Positions 31,952 through 41,820 of a stretch of 64,000 nucleotides of DNA are shown piece by piece. Each line of letters begins with the position of its first letter. Position 1 is the first letter of the stretch. The stretch is taken from NCBI GenBank assembly GCA_951812925.1, contig OX638372.1:84279058-84343057 (forward strand), given 5' to 3'. The position numbers and the translations under genes are program-made. The stretch comes from Calliopum simillimum. Its lineage: Eukaryota > Arthropoda > Insecta > Diptera > Lauxaniidae. Below the pieces are notes generated by a model. The model ran no database searches. It saw only the letters and a program-made list of their open reading frames with translations, and was not told the origin of the DNA.

Positions 31952-32191
31952 TTAAGCCAACACCGGAGTGTTGTGTTGTGCTAAAGCATGGTTACATCTT
32001 GTTTTCATTAATTTACTTAAAATTTTATATTCTTCTGATTGTTGTTTTGTTACAATTTCTAATTGGGAAATTAATTCTTTTTTTCCTACTTGTTCTCCTA
32101 TTTCTTGTGTTTCTTCTTCATTTTTATTTTGTTGATCCTTCTCTTCTTCTTCTTCTTTTTCATTCCTTGTGTTCAGTAACCATATGGGCAC
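31952..32191 (-). pseudogene. Glu-rich coiled-coil fragment, possible transposon-borne protein end
   Basis: 79 residues: an acidic run (EKEEEEEKDQQNKNEEETQE) then a helical stretch (KKELISQLEIVTKQQSEEYK, ILSKLMKT). This layout resembles C-terminal ends of Myb/SANT-like proteins that accompany some DNA transposons. The next coding remnant upstream on the same strand (32843-33112) could be its N-terminal part. No start or domain can be proven. Confidence 0.3.
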
Positions 32192-32204
32192 ATATGATCA
32201 CTTG

Positions 32205-32715
32205 AACATGCATGGTCACTTTAGTACAAAATAGTGTCATTCAACGTGACCAACCGTTGCAAGAAATTATTTCTCATGGAAATAAATTTGGTATTTGTTT
32301 ACTGCTGAAAATTTTTTTCCCATAAAAACTTGCTTACTATGGACGAATTTATTTCACATGGAAATTGATTTTGCATTTGGTTCTCATGAAATTTGTTCGG
32401 TAACTAAGCCCCGGTCCATATTACTACACGCGCTGCACAATACATATTTTAATTTTTGCTTTTATTTTATTGCTGTTGTCAGCAATTCTATACTTTTACT
32501 GTTGTTCTTTAAGTGTTATTGTTAACTAATAAGCTATATATACAATATGTTTAATTTTAATAAAGTCAGTTAATCAAAAATAACTCAACGGAATGAATCA
32601 CATTTATTAATTCGTCGCAGGTTTAATAGATGCACCATCTATTAAACAAACATAACAAACAAACAAAAAAAAAAACATTGGTAGATGTTCCATTTACCAA
32701 CAAACTGTATATACA
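32205..32715. other. Spacer without gene
   Basis: AT-rich with short runs such as AACAAACAAACAAAAAAAAA near 32650; nothing recognised. Confidence 0.4.
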
Positions 32716-32842
32716 TTTATACACCTTGCAATGGTTTCTTTTATAGTGTTTTCATTCTCCATTCCAATAATCATTTCTATTTCATCTCCAATTGTTTCTT
32801 CTAATGTTTCTATTTCTATATTGTTCTCTATATTTTCAATTC

Positions 32843-33112
32843 CTAATTTTCATTATTTTGTGTTGTACTATTAATTTTTGACCTTTTAGTTGTTTCTCCC
32901 TTTGTACCTTTCAAAAAATGTAATTTTGCAAGTCTGCTGTTTGGATTTTGTCTCACAAATTCGTGTGTAACTGGATTTTGGAAATAATAGTCCCTAAAGT
33001 TTTTTACTTTCCTTGTAATATCTTTATCTGTATAGTTATTGCCCCTCTCATTTAACTTAATTAATAATCTTCGTCGAGCCGCTGCCCTCTCTGTATTCTT
33101 TTTTTTTTTGCT
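32843..33112 (-). pseudogene. Myb/SANT-like DNA-binding domain fragment
   Basis: Open from about 33112 to TAG at 32843-32845. It contains NTERAAARRRLLIKLNERGN, YTDKDITRKVKNFRDYYFQN, PVTHEFVRQNPNSRLAKLHF and a Lys/Thr-rich linker. The tryptophan-poor, charged helix pattern with KVKNFRDYYF is reminiscent of Myb/SANT or MADF domains. After the stop, another frame continues acidic (NNIEIETLEETIGDEIEMI, to about 32720). A degraded coding remnant; family uncertain. Confidence 0.35.
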
Positions 33113-33184
33113 GGGTACTTGGGATTCCGCAAAATCTCACATTGTTTCAGCTCATCTATGAAGATGTTCTCATTATTATTAACT

Positions 33185-33575
33185 GAAAAGAAAGCACAAA
33201 AAAACTATTCCAGAAATTTTGGACAAGTGGGTGTGGCACCTTCCATACAACTTATTTACATTTTGCGCTATATGTTAAAAACGGAACGAGCTATGGTTAC
33301 AAAGTTTTAGGTGCATAGGTTTTATGTAGTTTCTTAAATTTATAAAAAATTTGAGCGCGGTTGGACAAGTGGGCGTGGTACCTCCCATACAACTGGAATA
33401 TATTTCCGGCTATATCTAAAAAACGGAATAAGCTACGGTTACACAATTTGTAGTGTATGGGTTTTATGTAGTTTCTGAAATCTACAAAAAATTTGAGTAC
33501 TGTTGGTGAAGTGGGCGTGGTACCTCCTATACAACTGAAATAAATCTTGACCATAAGTAACCAAAAAATCTGCAA
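33185..33575 (+). repeat. 142-bp tandem array, nearly three units
   Basis: GGACAAGTGGGTGTGGCACC at 33221, GGACAAGTGGGCGTGGTACC at 33363 and GGTGAAGTGGGCGTGGTACC at 33505, exactly 142 bp apart. Each is followed by TCCCATACAACT, a CGGAA(C/T)(A/G)AGCTA box and GGTTTTATGTAGTTTCT. The unit is related to the 31005-31060 part of the duplicated block (GAAATTTTGGACAAGTGGGC), so this seems an amplified piece of a third copy. Confidence 0.8.
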
Positions 33576-34043
33576 TAACGAAATTTAAAGTAGACGTGTA
33601 ATATTTTGATTTCTAAGGCACCAATAGTTTATTTTTTCATTTTTTTGTACAACATAAGCTGGACAACATTTAGCTTGAATACGATGATAAAGAATCGCTA
33701 TCGGGATCGGACCACTCTTCGCTACTTGAAGCATTATTTGAGCGTGCTCTTCTTATTTCCGATGGATCAGCAACAACAAGAAAAACTAAATGGCTGCTCT
33801 CAGTAGGAATCAACCAAATGATCCGAACTGCTAAGAAGCATATTCATTAAATCAGTATTTGTATTTACCCTTGAGCTTTTACGTGTGTTTGTCAAACGAA
33901 AACGTCTACAGTCTTTGTTGCGAGCCTCTTGTGCCTCTTCAGATAATTTCCTTATTCTAACGATGCATTGTTGTATTATATCTTTAGCATGGCAGAGAAT
34001 TTTATGAACTATTACCGGCATAAAATACCAGCTATAAAGTTGT
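33576..34043. other. Spacer without gene
   Basis: Short unconvincing ORFs on both strands; no recognised motif. Confidence 0.4.
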
Positions 34044-34923
34044 TGGGTAAGGGAGGGAAATATGGACCACCCATCTTTCTTTTTCAAATAAAACCCAAAA
34101 TACATAAAACAACACAATTAATTTTATGTCATTCAGTTAAGGAAACAATTTACCTTTAATTTGATTCACTTTTAGATAAATATCTCATCAGAATAAAGAA
34201 AAAAAATTAAAAAACTGAAAATACTCAAAATAAAGATAAAAAAAAAGTGTAGTGTAATATGGACCATATAATCCATTTGGTACAGAAGTTGCATATAAAA
34301 ATGTCACTTCCACATTCGGCACTTTTTTCATGACTCCAAGAACGTCAGATTACACATTCAACCCAAAATTCGCCACGTCGATCTTCTGAGTAAGGGGTAT
34401 TACATTATATGCATTTTTTATCATTTTTTTCTTTGTAGTTAACGAATTACATATAATGACCATCAGACTCGTCATGAACACTTGCAACTAGGTTCCCCAT
34501 CTGACTATGATGATAACTACATTTGTTTTTGAGGCTTTTTTCTTTGGTGGTCCATATTACCCACAGCACGTGTTGGTGAAATAAATGGTTTTTTTATCAA
34601 AAACTCTTGAGGTTAATGAACTTATTTGTGCTAATAAATTATAAATGGTATTCACTGACTTTATATAATTAACCATTTATTTAAAAACGCGATGTCTTTA
34701 AACAATGAAATATACTCATTAGAAAAAATAATCACTGATCTTTTTTTTAGAAAAATCAACTTTACAGAAACATGCGACTTCACCGAACGCTAAAATTGCC
34801 CTATTATAAGCTATAGGTATTAGCGTTAAGTTTGAACATGAAGAACGGTAAATCCTATGTATGCAGTGGGAAATAACCGTATGGTCCATATTACCCACGT
34901 AGTCCATATTTCCCTCCCTTACC
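34044..34923. mobile_element. 0.88 kb TIR element, unclassified
   Basis: Inverted ends of about 24 bp: GGTAAGGGAGGGAAATATGG (from about 34045) and its inverse CCATATTTCCCTCCCTTACC (to about 34922). TGGTCCATATTA and related strings are repeated inside near 34260, 34550 and 34875. No transposase ORF and no clear target duplication. It lies within the diverged third copy of the duplicated block. Confidence 0.7.
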
Positions 34924-35099
34924 CTATATATAACGCCTTAGTTTCATTTATATAAATTTCGAAGTCAGAAATATCTATCTCATAACCAGAAGAGATACAG
35001 CTTAGAATTTTGTAAAATCTTTTAATAAGCTTATCCTCTACTCCACTCTTCTACTCCTCTAGACCATTGTGCAAAAGAATTCAAATTTTACTTTTATTG

Positions 35100-35700
35100 A
35101 TTTTGATGAATTTTTTTTTCTGTGCATTAACATAACGTGTTGTTCTTGTAAATATGTTACCCGGATTAGAACTCAAAGTAATAAAATTACCCAAAAACAT
35201 TCATAATATTTAGAAAAAATATTCGGAACCTAGATTTGAAATTTAAATTAATAGCATTTTTAGGACAACCAAATAGGTTAAAAAAAAAATACAATTTCAA
35301 GTTTGCGCACTAGTGCTAAGAGTAGACATAATACTCATTTGAAAAAAAAAAGTTTGGTGAAAATATCAAGTGACCATTTTTTTTTACTTACCAAAATATT
35401 AAACCAAATTTTTCGTTTTTGAGACTGATTTACACTTCACTAAAATAGGTTTTTTTTTTTTATTTCGTGTATTTATTTATTTCTTTTTCTCAGTGTAAAA
35501 ATATTGTGTGTAGTATTACAAATATTAAACCCAACAAAAGATCTCATCGACTTGAAATTGTATATATTTCAGACAATACGGCCAGAGCCTAATTAATACA
35601 GGAATATTTAGTACCATCATATAGATTAAGAAAAGAAGTCAAAGGTAAATTTGCGCACTTAGGCATTCCCAGGGCTTAAAGTAGACATAACACTGATGTA
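35100..35700 (+). repeat. Diverged third copy of the end of the duplicated block
   Basis: 35100-35570 matches 31345-31811 and 5705-6085 (CATTAACATAACGTGTTGT, TACCCGGATTA, TAATAGCATTTTTAGGACAA, AAATATCAAG). 35648-35700 repeats the AAATTTGCGCACTTAGGCAT box a second time. It is more diverged than copies 1 and 2 are from each other. Confidence 0.75.
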
Positions 35701-36777
35701 ACGACTCTGCCACTAAGGCTCGTATTTGAAAAGCCGGTTCTGCACACCTGTCTATGCCGGCCTTGCTCAGGGAAATGGGATGGGTTTGACTTCTCAAATA
35801 CAAACGAGCTGCCACATCAAATTAAAATTTGTGTGCAGGAAAAAGATGATATGAATACCAAACCGGAAGATAATGAAATTAAGTATGCTAAATCTATTGA
35901 TTCTACCAGGGTGGATCTACATTTTGAATACAAGTGAAAGAAACCTAGGTCTTATTGGTTCTTTCGGTCTATACCCGCCCAACCTGCTAATAAAGAGAGA
36001 TACTTTTAGCTTTATTAGCCCACGTTGCCCTAACATCCATATTCCCTATTTCATGGCTAAATGAAGAGATTTACTCCAGGTTCATTTTAAGAACGTTATA
36101 AAATTTTATTTAAAATTACGTATGTAAACTATTCATGATAAAGAGACTAAGAATTTTATGTTAAGTATAACATAAATGTTAAAATACAGAAAATCAAAAT
36201 GTTAATATAAATATTAACAGCGTATTAATAAACTTAGCAGTTTTATGTTTACAGAAAATTTAATTTTTATCTCTCTCATTTTCGAACTCTAGACAAATTC
36301 TTAATGTCATTTAATGACCAAAACAAAAAAAAAGAAAGAGCAGAGATAATTTTACTTCGCACTTTTTGTGCAGTATGACAAATGCAAACCTTTTTTTTTT
36401 CCTTTTGATCTTATAGTCCAAGAGCCAGCGCTTAAAAACAACTTTGCGTTTCTAAAAGCTGAATTTTTTATATGATATTCACATTGATATTGATAAAGTC
36501 ATCGATCGTTATGCGCGTACGAGGAAACATCGTTTAAATTTTGTATTGTAATTCTTAGCAATTATATGTTATTACCTTTTTAACTGTTTGTCTATTATCA
36601 ATATTTTAATATAAATTAAATAGATAAAACATATGAAATGATTTAATTTTCGTATATAAAATTAAAAAAAAATTAATTATATACTTATGAAAAGTTTTGT
36701 ACTGTCTACATTTTTACGCCTTCATGATTATTATTATTATCTAGAAATGTTGTCAATCGCCCCCCCCTCTTGACAGT
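35701..36777. other. Spacer without recognised gene
   Basis: Somewhat GC-richer around 35700-35830, but no frame stays open across it. A 63-codon ORF at 35873-36064 has no recognised motif. Confidence 0.4.
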
Positions 36778-36793
36778 GCTGGATCCGCCACTG
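36778..36793. mobile_element. Isolated hAT-like end
   Basis: GCTGGATCCGCCACTG reads on the opposite strand as CAGTGGCGGATCCAGC, a common hAT/MITE terminus in insects. No partner end was found nearby. It abuts the Helitron fragment directly. Confidence 0.4.
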
Positions 36794-38223
36794 CGCGTAG
36801 CTCTAGCAGAGGTCGAGCTGCGAGAGTAGCTAGAACACAAGAATCTGAGGAGCAAACTCAGACCCGTCGTGCTTTAGTTCCCGAGCGCACCGCAACTCAC
36901 AGGGCTGCCGAGAACTTAGAGCAGACTCAAGCCCGCCACGCTTTAGATGCTGAACGTCATGCAGCTCAAAGAGAGGCAGAGACCTTAGAGCAGACTCGAG
37001 CCCGTCAGATTTTAGATGCCAATCGCCATGCGTCCTCGATAGCTGCAGAGACGCTTGAAGAATCGCAAACACGACGTGCTTCAAATGGTGAACGGCAGAC
37101 AGAAAGGAGACATGCGCTTACAATGAGCGCGATGCCGGTTTTGAATACGATCCATTGATTGATTATAGTAACCATCGATTAGTTTTCATAGGCAGAATAA
37201 ATAAAAAGTGCACGCATTGTGAAGCGCTTAAGTGGAATGAAGAAACTCCAGGTATGTGTTGTTTTGGTGGAAAAGTTTTGGTTCCAACACTTGGTGAGCC
37301 AGAGGAACCACTTAAATCTTTACTTTTGAATGAAAGCAGTGAATTCCAGCGTTTTTTGAAAAAAATAAGAAAATATAACTCCTGCTTTCAAATGACCTCA
37401 TTTGGTGTAGATTGGGAGATAATTATGCCTGGATTTTTGTCAACTTTTACAATCCAAGGTCAAATCTACCATAAAATTGGCTCTTTGCTTCCTACAAATC
37501 ATGAACAAGCAAAGTTTTTGCAGATTTATTTCATGGGGAATGCAAACGATGAAGCTGACCGCAGGTGTCAAAATATTCATAGAGTTGAGAGGGATACTGT
37601 TATAAAAATTCTGAGAATGTTACATGAGCATAATCGCCTCATACGCACTTTTAAAACAGCATTAGAAATAATGCCACGGGAAGATTATAATTTAGTGATG
37701 CACCCTGACCGTACGCCAAGTGTGGAACATGAAAGGCGATATGATGCACCTTTAATTAACGAAGTCGCAGGCGAAGTTAGTGTCAAGCAGTATGCTTCCC
37801 GTGACATAGTTTTATACGCCCGAGATGACACATTGAAAAGGGTGTCTGATACTCATAAATTCTATGATGCCCTTCAATATCCCTTAATATTTAGCAGAGG
37901 ACAAGAGGGATATTAGTTGTAAATTCCAAAAGTTAATCCATTAAATGGCTCCCCTTCGCCAAACAAAAAAATGTCATGTATGGATTTTTATGCCTTCCAT
38001 ATTATAGTACGAGAAAATGAATAGCGAACGTTTGCGATACATATCCTTTAATCAAATTAAATTGAGAGCAGAGAATTATATCCACCTTCAATATGCAGTA
38101 TCAAATGACGTGAATCCTAATGGCATTGGTAGAATGATTATTTTACCCTCATCATTTGTAAATAGTCCTCGGTATTTACACGAATATACACAGGACGCGT
38201 TTGCCTATGTGCGTACATATTTT
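36793..38223 (+). pseudogene. Helitron Rep-helicase N-terminal remnant
   Basis: Part 1 (36793-37155) encodes an Arg/Glu-rich repeat of about 24 residues, for example ETLEQTRARQILDANRHA, repeated four to five times, as in the N-terminus of Helitron proteins. A frameshift near 37120 leads into part 2 (to 37916). This has DPLIDYSNHRLVF, the Helitron-like N domain zinc motif CTHCEALKWNEETPGMCC, and HPDRTPSVEHERRYDAPLIN. After a stop and more frame loss, 38017-38223 gives IGRMIILPSSF, SPRYLHEYTQDAFAYVRTY. The match ends just before the HUH nuclease motif, and the helicase is absent. Dead and truncated at both sides. Confidence 0.85.
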
Positions 38224-38319
38224 TAAAAATTTGAAAAAGTCTGGCGTTAGGAGGAAGTCCTTTATACACGTAAGTTATGGCTTCTAAAAAAACTAACCTT
38301 AAAATTTCGAATTCTCATA

Positions 38320-38420
38320 TCTCCGACATTTTTTTAAAATTTGAAAAAATATTTGGCAGTAGCTTTGCATTTACCCGTTATTTTTTAAATTTTGAAAAAA
38401 TATTTGGTAGAAATTTTTTC
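38320..38420 (+). repeat. Short tandem pair
   Basis: TTTGAAAAAATATTTGGCAG near 38342 and TTTGAAAAAATATTTGGTAG near 38392, about 51 bp apart. Confidence 0.6.
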
Positions 38421-38446
38421 TATTTACTATGCCACTATTAGTCCGG

Positions 38447-39056
38447 GAGCCGGCAATACTAAAAGTGCCGTCATCGCGGATTCTGAAATTTTTAATGCAA
38501 AATGGTAGTTTACACTAAGACGAATAAGAAAAGCTTGGTCAGCATGGTTGTAGCCTGGCAGAAATATTTTTAAATGGTTTTTGAATTATTAAATTTTCGG
38601 AATGTTTTGCCGTCATCGCGGATTTTGATCAATCTTTATATCGATGGTAAATTTCATAACCATTCAGAAAAAATCCGGTCGACCAATTTTTTTTTTTTTG
38701 CCGAAAATGACCGGCAGACCTATTTTAATGGTGAGTACAATTTCTCTGTTATCACGGAAATTTGTTTTTTTTTTTTAATTTACGTGTTTTAATGTCAAAT
38801 TTAAAAATATCTTTGGTCGGCCGGATTTTTTCTGAATGGTTATGATATTTACCATCGATTAATATTAAGATTGATCAAAATCCGCGATGACGGCAAAACA
38901 TTCCGAAAATTTAATAATTCAAAAATCATTTAAAAATATTTCTGCCAGGCTACAACCATGCTGACCAAGCTTTTCTTATTCGTCTTAGTGTAAACTACCA
39001 TTTTGCATTGAAAATTTCAGAATGCGCGATGACGGCACTTTTAGTATTGCCGGCTC
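38447..39056. repeat. Palindrome (foldback) 0.61 kb, family F3
   Basis: GAGCCGGCAATACTAAAAGT at 38447 mirrors ACTTTTAGTATTGCCGGCTC ending 39056. The arms of about 270 bp also hold an internal direct repeat (GCCGTCATCGCGGATT, twice per arm). Centre near 38751 in a T-run. No ORF. Confidence 0.88.
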
Positions 39057-40917
39057 CTCGCCTATATGTATTGCTTATGCCAATTTGTAGCCAAATAGGA
39101 TTCCATCAATAAAATCTTGATCGGTTTGACATGGAATCAATCATATTCTATATTGATTTGATATACATACATTTATTTGTAGATATTTTCAGCTTTTGAT
39201 TTACATGCGCTGGATTTCTGGACTAAACGAAACCAATTTATTAATAATTTATTTATACAGCTTGTGTTGCGAGTGTTGATTTTGTTTTTAAATTAAATTC
39301 AATTTCTAAGCCAAATTGCGTGTATGTAATGTGTAATGCAATTAAAACTTCTAAACTTTTGCAAAAACAACACAAAAAACTGATTTAATTTTGTAACATT
39401 TTATTTTGTTCGACAAAGTACGAGTAAATTAAAATATTCGCTTATTTATGTTTTAAAATTTATAACCGAAATTTTAATATACATGTAACTACCTGCATAA
39501 AGTTTTGCAACATGATAAAAAAAAGAACTAAAAAAATATATACAAAAACTACTGAAATTTTATTTCATTTTGGCACTGTCACTCCCACTTGCACATGCAT
39601 AAAATACCTTCGGTACACCCTGCTGCAAATGGTCAAAGTACCAAAAACATGTTAAAACAACAAACAAAAATAAAATAAAAAAATAAAAACACTCAGTTTT
39701 AGTTTATGCAAAATTTATGTGCTTTATTATGTAACAAAAAACATTAGCTTAAAAATTAATTCAGTTCACGTTGCAAATAAAGTTTATTTTTTTCCCAGCA
39801 TACGACTAGGTATGTTTTTGAATGATATACGTATAAACATACATATGTATGTTCGTATATGTGTGTAAAATTATTCTAAGTGTTGGTAATTTAATGTAAT
39901 GTTGGGATAGTTCAAGGAGGAGACATTGTGCGGAAAGCTGCAACTATCAATTTATTTTTTGAACTACTCTAGCAGCTCACAACTTCAAGTCTTAGGGCGT
40001 GGTGTACCCTGGAAAGCCTAGTTACACCCGTAACAAAGTGAGGGCGAACAAAAAATCTTGGCAAAACTGACGCAGAGTGAGCGGCTTCCTGGACAGCGTC
40101 TGTCTGGCGGCTATCTGCTGAAATTCTACGCCATTAGCCTCTGTACTCATAGTGAACGACAACAACAAACTTATGTTCGATATGTTAGGAGCAGTCTCAA
40201 TTGAAAATAAATTTGACCACTTTTATTTGCAGCCCTTGCTGGATCCAACCTCAAGCTTATAACTTACTGCGTGACGTAGATAAAAATTGGAACATGCATC
40301 GGCTCCAAACTCTTAAGGAATAAGACAAAACATTTCGAGCCAAAAGAGAACTTAACAACTTCATTCTTGATATAATTTTAGGACCTGTTATGGGGCCGTA
40401 ATAAGCGACTTAGACTTTTTTTTCTTTCCCTCACCATGTGCAACATACGATTTTTCTGATGCCGCATAACATATTTACTACTTCTGAAATGTGTGCTATC
40501 CCATATATTGTCGAAAATCTCGAATTTCCCAAAATTTTCAGGTAAAACGACCTTCCGACAGCCCTTCTTGTAAAATTTTCTTGTTCACCTAGGAATATAT
40601 TCCACCACATTTGGTTATGGAATATAAAAACAAAACTTTTCTGAAAACCTGGGTCAAATAAGGGAAGATTATTTTCGGATATGCTCATATGGGTTTCACT
40701 ACAGCGGACAGGTATTTCCACTAAGGCTATTAACTTAGTACATGAGAAGGCACAATTGTGGTTGTCATCGATATTTCGTCGACTGAGTTCTCTTTTGCCC
40801 CATAGACACTTTTTGACTTGTTCAATAGGTTTTGAAACATGATATTTCTAATTTTGTTGTCAGAATGCATTTATTTTTTTTTTTTTTAGTTTCTGAGGTA
40901 TGCAGTGTCCACATTGA
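39057..40917. other. Spacer with one GC-rich island
   Basis: Mostly AT-rich with no recognised gene. The exception is 39980-40150, described as a separate entry. Near 40229 a TTATTTGCAG/CCC acceptor-like string is followed by only nine codons. Confidence 0.45.
40022..40150 (-). CDS. Short GC-rich ORF of 42 codons, unknown
   Basis: ATG at 40150, stop at 40022-40024. The peptide includes ANGVEFQQIAARQTLSRKPL and FCQDFLFALTLLRV. Composition is far GC-richer than the flanks, suggesting past coding constraint or capture from elsewhere. The ORF is too short for the usual ORF cut-off. It may be an exon, because GGGTGTAACT follows TTACG, or the end of a repeat. I do not recognise it. Confidence 0.25.
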   Translation of the reverse strand: MSTEANGVEFQQIAARQTLSRKPLTLRQFCQDFLFALTLLRV

Positions 40918-41761
40918 TCCATACGTACGGTGACCATTAGGCATGCGCTTATTTTACGATTTTCTGATTTTCGTTCATGCCGCCCCCTGAAATCTTTCTA
41001 ATGGTCATAAAAACAAATACTATGAAGTTTCACGGCGATCGGATAACGATAACCCGGCCCGCAAGAGAGGTCAAGGTCAAGGTCAAGTTGAGGTTTCAGG
41101 CAAAAATTGCCGCAAAATACCATATGTAGTAGAATAGCATTTTGCGGCAATTTTGCTAATGTCGATAAAAGAAAAATTCATAGAATTCGTATTTATTACC
41201 CGATTTTAAACAATTATAGCTTGTTGGAAAGGTATTTCAATTTGCTATAAGATAAAGTTATGCTTTGACTAATTTAATCGAGTTTAAAAAAATGTTCATT
41301 ATTTTTTGCCTGAAACCTCAACTTGACCTTGACCTCTATTGCGGGCCGGGTTATCGTTATCTGATCGCCGTGAAACTTCATAGTATTTGTTTTTATGACC
41401 ATTAGAAGGATTTCAGGGGGCGGCATGAACGAAAATCAGAAAATCGTAAAATAAGCGCATGCCTACTGTACATTATTAGAGTAAACAATGTTACCAACAC
41501 CTCTTCGTTCAACTCAAATTAAGTGTTTAGGTGCAATATTTATATACTGGTAGGCAACAATATATCGATTTTGCAACTTTTTTATTATATGATTTTTTGG
41601 TGGAAATCGCTCCACTAAAAAATTTAGCGGAATACAGAACAAATACAGAACACCTTCTTAAATACAAAACATTTCTATGTTTAAAAAATTATACAGAACA
41701 GAGGCCTCAAATACAGAACTGTTCTGTATAATACAGTACGGTTGGTCACCGTATCCATACG
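40918..41761. mobile_element. hAT-type MITE with perfect 8-bp target duplication
   Basis: Element 40926-41753 (828 bp), ends TACGGTGACCA and TGGTCACCGTA (11-bp perfect inverted). It is flanked on both sides by TCCATACG (40918-40925 and 41754-41761). Eight-bp duplications are the mark of hAT transposition. Inside are a 0.53 kb palindrome next to the left end and AAATACAGAAC repeats near the right end. No transposase. Confidence 0.92.
40938..41465. repeat. Palindrome 0.53 kb inside the hAT MITE, family F4
   Basis: Arms of about 165 bp run from TAGGCATGCGCTTATTTTAC (40938) to its inverse ending 41465 and are nearly identical. The innermost arm part contains CTCAACTTGACCTTGACCTC (right) with an extra GGTCAA unit on the left. 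The unpaired middle of about 190 bp has a small TTGCCGCAAAAT hairpin. Confidence 0.88.
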
Positions 41762-41820
41762 GCATGATTTTTATTTTTTTTATTCTTATTTGCTCTATAG
41801 ACATATAAAACTATCATTAT

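Noticed and set aside
33185..33575. Possible CRISPR-like array
   Set aside because: Units are 142 bp, contiguous and diverged with no spacers; the DNA is eukaryotic.
36830..37084. 84-codon minus-strand ORF
   Set aside because: Antisense shadow of the Helitron Arg/Glu repeat.
40229..40260. Terminal-exon-like string after TTTATTTGCAG
   Set aside because: Only nine codons to a stop; too short to separate from chance.
41733..41761. Independent small inverted repeat around GGTCACCGTATCCATACGG
   Set aside because: Explained as the right end and target duplication of the 40926-41753 MITE.
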